Below are positions 50,251 through 56,965 of a stretch of DNA of 56,965 nucleotides, piece by piece (the first letter of the stretch is position 1; each line of letters begins with the position of its first letter). Location: the NCBI GenBank assembly GCA_017615355.1, contig JAGAAJ010000125.1:1-56965 (forward strand), given 5' to 3'. Origin of the DNA: Prevotella sp. (lineage in GTDB: Bacteria > Bacteroidota > Bacteroidia > Bacteroidales > Bacteroidaceae). Position numbers and translations under genes: made by a program. Under the pieces are notes generated by a model, which saw only the letters and a program-made list of their open reading frames with translations, did not search any database and had not been told where the DNA came from.

Positions 50251-52239
50251 ATGAAAAAGACCAAACCCATCCAACAGACACAGAAAACCCCAACGAAGCC
50301 GACCATACAGATAAAGCCTGCAAAGCTGACGGCACAGTCAAAGTCGGCGAAGCCAAGAGGGTTATTTGGTGTCAACCTGAAATACCAGCTGTTTGCTCCC
50401 GTTTTCTGTCTCCTTGCATTGGCGCTCGCTGCCTTTTGCCTGCTGAGCTATGAGAGCGAGTTCCTATGGAAGGCTCAGGAGCTGAACCTTCATCTCGACA
50501 CGCCGCTGTTCTACGACCAGCAGATAATCGTGCCCGGAGGCTGGCTCACCTGGATGGGCACCTACTTCACCGAGTTTTTCTATCATCCCGTGTTGGGTGT
50601 GGTCATCCTCTGTCTGTGGTGGATGGTGCTGATGCTGCTGACTGCCAAGGCCTTCCGCATCCCGATGAAGTGGTGGACTGTCTTGCTGGTGCCAGTGGCC
50701 ATGCTGCTGCTCACCTGCGTCGACATGGGCTATCTGGTCTACTACCTGAAGCTGCGCGGACATTTCTTCTCGGCCACCATTGCCCTTAGCATAGTGGCAG
50801 CATTGGTGTGGCTCTTCAGGAGTCTGCCGGGGAAATACTACCTGCGGCAGGTACTCATCCTGCTCTGCACCCCGTTGTTCTACCCGATGCTGGGAGCCTA
50901 CGCCCTGTTGGCGACCCTTGTGATGGCCGTGATGCAATGGCGGCTGGAGGACTGGAAACTGATTCCCAACATTATAGGCAGCATTGTGGCGGTGGCCTGT
51001 GTCATCGTCGTACCCGTCATCTACTACTGGAATGTGTATTATCAGACGAACCTTGACAACATCTACTGGGCGGCTTTGCCCCTCTATGAGATGCCCCGTC
51101 TGACTTCCGAGGGAGTTGACAAGGATTCTTCCACCGTGTTCCTCTTCAACTATTACATTCCCTACATTGTGATGGCAGCGTTCTTCATCGTGATGGCTGC
51201 CACCTATCGCCTGCTGCCCAGCGGCAAGGTGAAGCGTCCCCTGACGTGGGGCATCATCAACGTGGTGCTGATTGCGGTGCTGATCGTCGGCGTGAAGCAA
51301 TTCTGGTACGACGACTACAACTTCCACAAGGAGCTGCGTATGCAGCGCTGCATGGAGCAGGAGGACTGGCAAGGCATCCTGGACGAGGCTGCCGACTTGC
51401 AGGACGAGCCCACCCGTGCCATTGTGATGATGAAGAACCTGGCGCTCTTCCGTCAGGGCCGGCAGGGCGACGTGATGTACCACTACCTTACTGGCGCCAA
51501 GCCCTGCAATGCTCCCTTCCGAGTGAACATGACACAGGTGATAGGCCGCTCCACCTATTTCTTCTACGGCCTGCCCAACTACTGCTACCGTTGGTGCATG
51601 GAGGATGGCGTGGAACAAGGCTGGCGAGTGGAATACCTGAAATACATGACACGCTGTGCCCTGCTCAACGGCGAGTATCGCGTGGCCCGCAAATACATCG
51701 ACCTGCTGAAGCATACCCGCTATTACCGCGAGTGGGCCGAGTCTCAGGAGCGTTTCCTCACCGGTGAGGAGGCCTTGAAGAGCGACAAGAACTATGCCAC
51801 CATCCTCCAGCTGATGAATTTCCAGGACAGGCTGAGCAGCGACCAGGCCATCATCGAGCAGTTCCTGATGAACCATTTCATCTACGACGAGAGCGACGAG
51901 CCTCTCTTCCAGGAGCAGGCCGCCTACGCCGGGCTGTGGAGCAAGGACATCAAGACTTTCTGGCGACTCTTCTTCAAGTACGCCAACTCGCACCCCAACC
52001 AGCACATGCCCACCCATCTGCAGGAGGCTGCCTATCTCTATGGTCATCTGGAGAACAATGTCGACATCAGCGGCATGCCCTTCGACGAAAACGTCAAGAA
52101 GACCTACGACCAGTTCATGGCCGCTGCCCAGCGCTATGCCTCCATGGGCGAGGAGAAGATGAAGGAGCTGCTATTCCAGCAGTTCGGCCACACCTTCTAC
52201 TACGAATACTACCTTGTTCGCAACCAAAAGCTGTACTAA
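50251..52239 (+). CDS. DUF6057-like membrane protein
   Basis: 662 residues. A Lys/Thr/Pro-rich cytoplasmic N-terminus is followed by about eight to ten membrane spans (about residues 45-350), then a soluble helical domain of about 300 residues rich in tetratricopeptide-like helices (MEQEDWQGILDEA, RCALLNGEYRVARKYIDLL). Layout and Bacteroidales distribution fit DUF6057. The TPR-like tail suggests protein interaction. It overlaps the next gene's leader by design, with only 1 nt between stop and ATG. Confidence 0.75.
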   Translation: MKKTKPIQQTQKTPTKPTIQIKPAKLTAQSKSAKPRGLFGVNLKYQLFAPVFCLLALALAAFCLLSYESEFLWKAQELNLHLDTPLFYDQQIIVPGGWLTWMGTYFTEFFYHPVLGVVILCLWWMVLMLLTAKAFRIPMKWWTVLLVPVAMLLLTCVDMGYLVYYLKLRGHFFSATIALSIVAALVWLFRSLPGKYYLRQVLILLCTPLFYPMLGAYALLATLVMAVMQWRLEDWKLIPNIIGSIVAVACVIVVPVIYYWNVYYQTNLDNIYWAALPLYEMPRLTSEGVDKDSSTVFLFNYYIPYIVMAAFFIVMAATYRLLPSGKVKRPLTWGIINVVLIAVLIVGVKQFWYDDYNFHKELRMQRCMEQEDWQGILDEAADLQDEPTRAIVMMKNLALFRQGRQGDVMYHYLTGAKPCNAPFRVNMTQVIGRSTYFFYGLPNYCYRWCMEDGVEQGWRVEYLKYMTRCALLNGEYRVARKYIDLLKHTRYYREWAESQERFLTGEEALKSDKNYATILQLMNFQDRLSSDQAIIEQFLMNHFIYDESDEPLFQEQAAYAGLWSKDIKTFWRLFFKYANSHPNQHMPTHLQEAAYLYGHLENNVDISGMPFDENVKKTYDQFMAAAQRYASMGEEKMKELLFQQFGHTFYYEYYLVRNQKLY

Positions 52240-52240
52240 C

Positions 52241-53788
52241 ATGAAAGGACTAAAGACAATTATATCGGTTATTGGTTATTGTTTAACGGTTATTGGCTGC
52301 GGCGTCAGCGTGCCTGACAGCTACACCCAGAAAGACGAGTTGCCCGCCATCTGTCCCGACTATGCCGACGTCACCATCCCTGTGAACATCGCCCCGCTGT
52401 CGTTCCAGATACAGGAGCAGGCCGAGGATGCCGTGGTACGCTTCAGCTACAACGGCGACGAGATCCTCTGCGGAGGCCTGAAGGCCCAGCCCGACATCGA
52501 CGACTGGCACGAGCTCATGGCCAAGGCCAAGGGCAACGACATCACCGTCGAGGTATTTACGAAGAACAACGGACAGTGGACACGCTTCAAGCCCTTCGCC
52601 TACCACGTCTCTCCCGATAGCATCGACCCCTACATCAGCTACCGACTCATCTCTCCCTCCTATGTTGCCTATGAGGATCTCACGCTCAACCAGCGCTGCC
52701 TCGAGAACTACGACGAGCAGGTGATGGTCGACAACATGCTGTGCAGCACCGAGGAGAGCGGCCAGTGTGTCAACTGCCACAACTACCAGCAGTACAACCC
52801 CGAGAGGATGCAGTTTCATGCCCGTCAGAATCATGGCGGCACCATCATCGTCTACGACGGCGAGATCAAGAAGGTGAACATGAAGAACGACTCCACCATC
52901 TCTTCCGGTGTCTATCCCACCTGGCACCCTACCCTGCCCCTCATCGTCTATTCCACCAACAACACGAGCCAGAGCTTCCACACCCGCCATCTGAACAAGA
53001 TTGAGGTGAGCGATGCCGCCAGCGACCTCATCCTCTACGACATCAAGAACAACACGGTGGCCAATGTAGCCAACGACCCCGACGAGTTCGAGTGCTTCCC
53101 CTTCTGGGCTCCCGACGGCCGGATGCTCTACTATGTCAGCGCCCATTTTGAATACCGCGACAGCTCCTTTTCCAACACAGGCGAGCTGTACATGCGTGCC
53201 CAGGAGATCAAATACAACATCTACCGCAAGAGCTTCGACCCGGCCACCCGCCGCTTCGGCCCTCGTGAGACGGTGTTCCAGGCCGACAGCCTGCGTGCCA
53301 GCTACATCGGACAGCCCGACTCTATTGCCAACGACACATTGGGCCTGAGCGCCACCTTCCCTCGCATCTCGCCCGACGGCCGTTTCCTGATGTTCACCCT
53401 TGGCCGCTACGGCGTGTTCCATATCTGGCACCACGAGGCCGACCTCTACCTCATGGACCTCACCGACGGCAGCGTCCGTGCCATGGACGAGATCAACTCC
53501 AAAGACACCGAGAGCTATCACTCATGGTCGAGCAACGGCCGCTGGGTCATCTTCAGCAGCCGCCGCACCGATGGCAATTTCACACGCCTCTTCATCGCCC
53601 ACATCAATAAGGACGGCCTGGGCAGCAAACCATTTGAACTGCCACAGGCCGACCCTGGATATCATCACGAACTCCTGAAGAGCTACAACATTCCTGAGTT
53701 TATGCGAGGCCCTGTCACCATCACTCCGCAGCAGTTTGCCGACATCTTGATGAGCGTTGACAAGGTGACTCCTGCTCGCTGGGAATAG
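52241..53788 (+). CDS. TolB-like beta-propeller lipoprotein with a CxxCH site
   Basis: 515 residues from ATG 52241, chosen because MKGLKTIISVIGYCLTVIGC is a lipoprotein signal (lipobox VIGC). A beta-sandwich region (about 50-130) precedes CVNCH at 176-180, a heme-c attachment motif. After it come PD40-type blades with GVYPTWHPTLPLIVYSTNN, PFWAPDGRMLYYVS, PRISPDGRFLMFTLG and HSWSSNGRWVIFSSRR, a TolB-like propeller. Heme attachment is predicted from the motif only. It is coupled to the DUF6057 gene, and the two probably form one envelope complex. Confidence 0.8.
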   Translation: MKGLKTIISVIGYCLTVIGCGVSVPDSYTQKDELPAICPDYADVTIPVNIAPLSFQIQEQAEDAVVRFSYNGDEILCGGLKAQPDIDDWHELMAKAKGNDITVEVFTKNNGQWTRFKPFAYHVSPDSIDPYISYRLISPSYVAYEDLTLNQRCLENYDEQVMVDNMLCSTEESGQCVNCHNYQQYNPERMQFHARQNHGGTIIVYDGEIKKVNMKNDSTISSGVYPTWHPTLPLIVYSTNNTSQSFHTRHLNKIEVSDAASDLILYDIKNNTVANVANDPDEFECFPFWAPDGRMLYYVSAHFEYRDSSFSNTGELYMRAQEIKYNIYRKSFDPATRRFGPRETVFQADSLRASYIGQPDSIANDTLGLSATFPRISPDGRFLMFTLGRYGVFHIWHHEADLYLMDLTDGSVRAMDEINSKDTESYHSWSSNGRWVIFSSRRTDGNFTRLFIAHINKDGLGSKPFELPQADPGYHHELLKSYNIPEFMRGPVTITPQQFADILMSVDKVTPARWE

Positions 53789-53791
53789 GAA

Positions 53792-55303
53792 TTACTTCTT
53801 TTTATAGCACTCGAACATACGGGCGACGATGTCGCGCGGCATCTTCGGTGTGAGCAGACTGACGAGCCACACCACGGGGAAGCCGCCCAGCATGGCGATG
53901 GCGCCACAGTTGATGGGGTTGATGGGATTGCCAGCCACCATGTTGACTACCGTGAGGCCGACGCCCCAGATGAAGCAGGCCCATACGCTGGCCGTCGTCA
54001 CGCCGCGCCAGTAGAGGCCGAGCATGAACGGAGCAAGGAAGGCACCAGCCAGAGCACCCCAAGAGATGCCCATCAGCTGGGCAATAAACGTCGGCGGGTT
54101 GAGGGCAATGAGCAGCGAGATGGCTATGAAGAACATGATCAGCACACGCATCACCACCACCTTGCGACGTTCGATTTTCTCGGCCACGATGTCGTCGATG
54201 GTACCTTCCTCCACCTCGCCAGGCAGCGATTTCTTGTCGCGATAGATGAGGTCGAGCGTCATCGTAGAGCTTGATGTGAGCACCAGCGAGGCCAGCGTCG
54301 ACATCGATGCGCTCAGCACCAGCAGCACCACGAGGGCTATCAATGCCGGCGACAGCTTCACCAGCATGGCGGGCACAATCGAGTCGAAGGCAATCTTGCC
54401 ATTCTCCAGCACCACCGGGTCATACAGACGGCCGAAGCCACCAAGGAAATAGCAGCCGCCAGCCACGATGAAGGCGAAGACGGTCGAGATGATGGTGCCG
54501 CGCTTGATGGCGCTCTCGTCGGTGATCGAGTAGAATTTGCCCACCATCTGCGGCAGGCCCATCGTGCCGAGCGATGTCAGGATGACCACACCCAGCAGTC
54601 CCCATGGGTCGGGGCCGAACCAAGTGGCAAAACCACCGCCGTCGTCAGTATTAGCAGCCAGCTTGTTGACGGCCTCCGTCAGACCGCCCTGCGAAGCCAG
54701 CACGGCGGCAATCACGGCCACGATGCCGAAGAGCATGATGACACCCTGGATGAAGTCGTTCATCGCCGTAGCCTTGTAGCCGCCAAGAATGACATAGACG
54801 GCCGTCAACGCCGCCATGATGATCACACAATATTCATAAGGGATGCCGAAGCCCATCTCGAAGAGCGTGCTGATGCCTTTGTAGACGCCAGCCGTATAGG
54901 GGATGAGGAACACGAAGGCGATGACCGAGGCCGTCACACGCAGGCCCTGATCGTTGAAGCGGGTGCCGAAGAAGTCGGGCATCGTGCGGCTCTCGATATG
55001 CTGCGTCATCAGCTTGGTGCGACGACCCAGGATGATCCACGCCAGCAACGAGCCGATGACGGCGTTGCCGATGCCTATCCATGCCGAAGACAGGCCGTAC
55101 TTCCAGCCGAACTGTCCGGCATAGCCCACGAAGACCACGGCCGAGAAATAACTGGTGCCGAAGGCAAAGGCCGTCAGCCAAGGGCCCACGGCGCGTCCGC
55201 CCAGCACAAATCCGTCCACACTGCTGGCCTGCTTGCGGGTGTAGAGACCCACGCCAATCATCACGGCCAGGAAGATGATGGTAAGAAGAACTTTGATAAT
55301 CAT
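53792..55303 (-). CDS. Sodium:solute symporter (SSF family)
   Basis: 503 residues with about 13 hydrophobic spans. TRKQASSVDGFVLGGRAVGPWLTAFAFGTSYFSAVVFVGY is the SSF N-terminal loop (seen as FVLGGRAVGPW and GTSYFSAVVFVGY), and GYKATAMNDFIQGVIML and SASMSTLASLVLTSSSTM are conserved. It resembles proline/pantothenate-type symporters more than the SSF protein at 14188. The start at 55303 abuts a palindromic element. Substrate unknown. Confidence 0.9.
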   Translation of the reverse strand: MIIKVLLTIIFLAVMIGVGLYTRKQASSVDGFVLGGRAVGPWLTAFAFGTSYFSAVVFVGYAGQFGWKYGLSSAWIGIGNAVIGSLLAWIILGRRTKLMTQHIESRTMPDFFGTRFNDQGLRVTASVIAFVFLIPYTAGVYKGISTLFEMGFGIPYEYCVIIMAALTAVYVILGGYKATAMNDFIQGVIMLFGIVAVIAAVLASQGGLTEAVNKLAANTDDGGGFATWFGPDPWGLLGVVILTSLGTMGLPQMVGKFYSITDESAIKRGTIISTVFAFIVAGGCYFLGGFGRLYDPVVLENGKIAFDSIVPAMLVKLSPALIALVVLLVLSASMSTLASLVLTSSSTMTLDLIYRDKKSLPGEVEEGTIDDIVAEKIERRKVVVMRVLIMFFIAISLLIALNPPTFIAQLMGISWGALAGAFLAPFMLGLYWRGVTTASVWACFIWGVGLTVVNMVAGNPINPINCGAIAMLGGFPVVWLVSLLTPKMPRDIVARMFECYKKK

Positions 55304-55345
55304 AAAGCCTACCCCCGACCCCTCCCAAAAGGAGGGGAGTCTTTT
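55303..55345. repeat. CCCCTCCC palindromic element upstream of symporter start
   Basis: AAAGCCTACCCCCGACCCCT followed by CCC, an AAAA loop and GGAGGGGAGTCTTTT. It begins right at the symporter start codon on the opposite strand and is inverted relative to the copy at 55425. Confidence 0.85.
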
Positions 55346-55424
55346 CAGTTACTTAAAGGGGCTCCTTTTTTAGTATTAAACAATTTTCAAATAATTAATC
55401 GCAATCCCACCTGGTATCATTTAA

Positions 55425-55461
55425 TCTCCCCTCCCTTCGGGAGGGGCTGGGGGTGGGCTTT
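55425..55461. repeat. CCCCTCCC palindromic element at porin stop
   Basis: TCCCCTCCC pairs with GGGAGGGG around TTC, followed by CTGGGGGTGGGCTTTT, ending at the porin stop codon. With the copy at 55303 it bounds the 157-nt gap between symporter and porin. Confidence 0.88.
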
Positions 55462-56540
55462 TAAAACGCCACTTGCACCTGTGCCTGCAGCCAGTTATAG
55501 TCCTTGCCCAGCATCTCGCCGCAGAGGGCGCGGGTGTACTGCAGCTGCAAGCGACATTTCTTATAATACCAGTATTGCACGCCAAGCGTGAGGTTCGTCT
55601 GATCCCAGCCGTCCACCGAGGTGTTGCGGTCGAAGGTCTCGCCGCTGGCCACGATGTCAAGGGCATCCACCACGGGTATGCACACCGTGGCATAGCCGCC
55701 GCGCGAGCCTACCTCGCCGTCCTTGCCGCCCAGCCACTCAGCACGGATGCTGGCGGGGCGCGCCTCCTTGTACTGTCCGGGCGAGTAAGCCAGCGTCTTG
55801 TATTCTAAGCCCACGCTGTAGCGGTTGCGCTTGTAGTTGTCGCCCACCTGTATCTCCGGGTTCCACTTCGCCGTGCCCATGGCGTTACCGGTGCCCAGAT
55901 AGCTGGACACCACGAAGCGCAGGCCGTCGACGGGCTTCACCTCCAGCTTGGCGAGGAAGTCCTTCTGGTTGTTGCGGTCGGAGCGGTTGATGCCCTGTCC
56001 GCTCATCAGCGCCAGCTCATAGTGCAGGTGATTGTTGGCCAGGTCGCCGAACACCATCAGGCCCTGGTCACGGCCATAGTTCACGCCGTTCAGCGGGTCG
56101 GGGCCCTCACCTGCCAGGTAGAGCACGGCCTGCGAGTAGACGTCGATGAGCTCCAGCATCGTCGGCGACAGCGGATTCTCCATCGTGTACGAGTGCTTGA
56201 ACTGTCCGAGGCGCACCGTCATCGCGTTGTCCTTCGTCACGCGGTAGTCGGTGTAGAACTCCTGCACCACACTGTTGAAGTCATGCATGAAGAGGAACGA
56301 CCATCGGTCGGTGATCTTCGCTTTGGCCCACAGCAGGGTGCGCTTCAGGTTGTAGCTGTTGCTCTTCACGCCGTTGGCGTCGTTGTAGCTCCAGCCCGCC
56401 TGTGCATAGCCGTTGAGAGTGATACGCTTAGTTAAGTCATTCATCCATGTGTCAGACGACTGTTGGCCCATGGCGGCCACACTGCCGAACACCGCCATTA
56501 CCGCTGCCAGTGTCCGCACTTTGCAAGATTTAAAAGTCAT
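55461..56540 (-). CDS. OprP/OprO-like outer-membrane porin
   Basis: 359 residues from ATG 56540; the longer frame has no support and begins in the promoter. The signal peptide (about residues 1-26) ends VAAMGQ. The mature barrel begins RITLNGYAQAGWSYND and contains LKRTLLWAKAKITDRWSFLF, VRLGQFKHSYTMENPLSP and the closing strand ending QVAF with a terminal Phe, as in phosphate-selective porin families. Substrate unknown. It has its own promoter at 56580-56610. Confidence 0.82.
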   Translation of the reverse strand: MTFKSCKVRTLAAVMAVFGSVAAMGQQSSDTWMNDLTKRITLNGYAQAGWSYNDANGVKSNSYNLKRTLLWAKAKITDRWSFLFMHDFNSVVQEFYTDYRVTKDNAMTVRLGQFKHSYTMENPLSPTMLELIDVYSQAVLYLAGEGPDPLNGVNYGRDQGLMVFGDLANNHLHYELALMSGQGINRSDRNNQKDFLAKLEVKPVDGLRFVVSSYLGTGNAMGTAKWNPEIQVGDNYKRNRYSVGLEYKTLAYSPGQYKEARPASIRAEWLGGKDGEVGSRGGYATVCIPVVDALDIVASGETFDRNTSVDGWDQTNLTLGVQYWYYKKCRLQLQYTRALCGEMLGKDYNWLQAQVQVAF

Positions 56541-56579
56541 TTTGTCATTGTTTTGAAAGATTTTTCGTTCTTGCGGCGG

Positions 56580-56611
56580 CAAAATTACAAAAAACAAAGC
56601 AAAGTGGCAAG
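56580..56611 (-). promoter_or_regulatory. Promoter of porin gene
   Basis: On the minus strand a CTTG (TTG) element at 56611-56608, a 20-nt spacer and TAATTTTG at 56587-56580 match the Bacteroidetes consensus. The ATG lies at 56540. Confidence 0.6.
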
Positions 56612-56702
56612 AAAAATTCCGAAAATTTGTCACTTTCAAACAAAAGAGTCTTCTGGCGCAGGCTCAGAGGTACGAAAAATGTCGCTAATTTTGGCGCAAA
56701 AC

Positions 56703-56734
56703 GGAGAATCGGAGATTCGGAGAATCGGAGAATT
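56703..56734. repeat. 8-nt tandem repeat, four copies
   Basis: GGAGAATC, GGAGATTC, GGAGAATC, GGAGAATT lie end to end between the porin promoter and the terminator at 56746. The second unit is complementary enough to the others to allow hairpins. Confidence 0.85.
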
Positions 56735-56745
56735 CTACACAAAGA

Positions 56746-56780
56746 AAACGCCTACCTTCACAGGTGGGCGTTTCCTTTTT
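56746..56780. terminator. Bidirectional terminator next to smalltalk gene
   Basis: AAACGCCTACCT (56746-56757) pairs with AGGTGGGCGTTT (56762-56773) over 12 bp with one G-T pair. T-rich sequence follows on the plus strand, and TTTTCTTTG follows on the minus strand after the smalltalk gene. Confidence 0.85.
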
Positions 56781-56917
56781 TAGAGTGGGCCGTAGCCCAT
56801 GCAGCTGGTGGTGGTCAGGGCGGTGATGGCGGCGGTCAGGATAGCTACAATCACCTCAACAGCCTTGCGCTTGATCAGCGCCCATGCCTTTTCCTTAATT
56901 TTGTCGAAGATATTCAT
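56780..56917 (-). CDS. Smalltalk-type small membrane protein, 45 residues
   Basis: This short ORF starts at ATG 56917 and encodes MNIFDKIKEKAWALIKRKAV, then a hydrophobic Ala/Ile/Leu/Thr stretch (VIVAILTAAITALTTTSCM), ending GYGPL. A basic N-terminus followed by VIVAILTA...TTTSCM matches what is recalled of the Bacteroidetes smalltalk family, tiny proteins typically found beside HU-related and amidase genes. The SCM may be a lipobox-like site. No function is known. The upstream neighbour is off the window. Confidence 0.75.
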   Translation of the reverse strand: MNIFDKIKEKAWALIKRKAVEVIVAILTAAITALTTTSCMGYGPL

Positions 56918-56965
56918 AGTAGTTTGGTTTTTGAGTTTTTAAGAGGAGAGAGGAGAGAGGAAAGA

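Noticed and set aside
50464-52047. 527-codon frame antisense to the DUF6057 gene
   Set aside because: Composition is dominated by His/Gln/Val/Glu as expected of an antisense shadow of a GC-rich gene; no start context.

Overview
The window looks like a chromosomal segment of a Bacteroidales bacterium, most likely Prevotellaceae. The evidence is the Bacteroidetes promoter pattern (TTTG, 19-20 nt, TAnnTTTG) ahead of several genes, the near absence of Shine-Dalgarno sites, Bacteroidetes-type protein families (histone-like HU-related protein, smalltalk protein, DUF6057, NfnAB-like fusion, OprP-like porin) and gut-type carbohydrate genes. No rRNA, tRNA or CRISPR array was seen.

Layout. 1-104: 5' end of truA (minus). 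225-5465: a glycogen/alpha-glucan operon (GH133 debranching enzyme, glycosyltransferase, GH57 amylase) ending in an AlaX-like editing protein, closed by a strong terminator. 5530-10785 (minus): a membrane-anchored EEP phosphatase/nuclease, an orphan hybrid histidine kinase, a FadL-like outer-membrane protein and an extreme low-complexity secreted protein. 10917-14220 (plus): prmA and a large MscS channel, whose end overlaps the convergent symporter-cdd-uvrA unit (14188-19002), then pepD (minus). 20567-23824 (plus): a small membrane protein, an OmpH-like lipoprotein, NhaD and phosphofructokinase. 23874-25607: two secreted proteins of unknown role.

26116-34902 is an accessory region: an HU-related protein, a primase-helicase, an unknown AT-rich gene, and divergent from it a long structured leader RNA ending in a possible pseudoknot just before an EcoRI-family adenine methyltransferase, which is followed one base later by a DUF262-HNH nuclease. 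A fragment resembling a peptidase M15 C-terminus and a terminator close it. This RNA-methylase-nuclease cassette is the best candidate here for an undescribed system, probably restriction-modification-like with RNA-level control.

35011-44668 returns to core genes: a small HEMIH protein, gdhA, rpmA/rplU (minus), rpiB, an MFS transporter, a secreted protein with a sorting-type tail, a patatin, kdgK and uxaC (hexuronate use). 44724-47404 is a three-gene module (FHA, zinc-ribbon, unknown domain) of unknown role. 47472-53788 holds an NfnAB/GltD fusion, a DMT_6 protein, a DUF6057 membrane protein and a CxxCH-containing beta-propeller lipoprotein. 53792-56917 (minus) holds a sodium:solute symporter, a porin and a 45-residue smalltalk protein.

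Two repeat phenomena run through the whole window. One is a palindromic element built around CCCCTCCC/GGGAGGGG, with nine copies seen, mostly hugging gene ends but also lying in frame inside uvrA and inside the signal-peptide region of the patatin gene. The other is a set of unrelated intergenic tandem arrays that share a 21-22 nt period.
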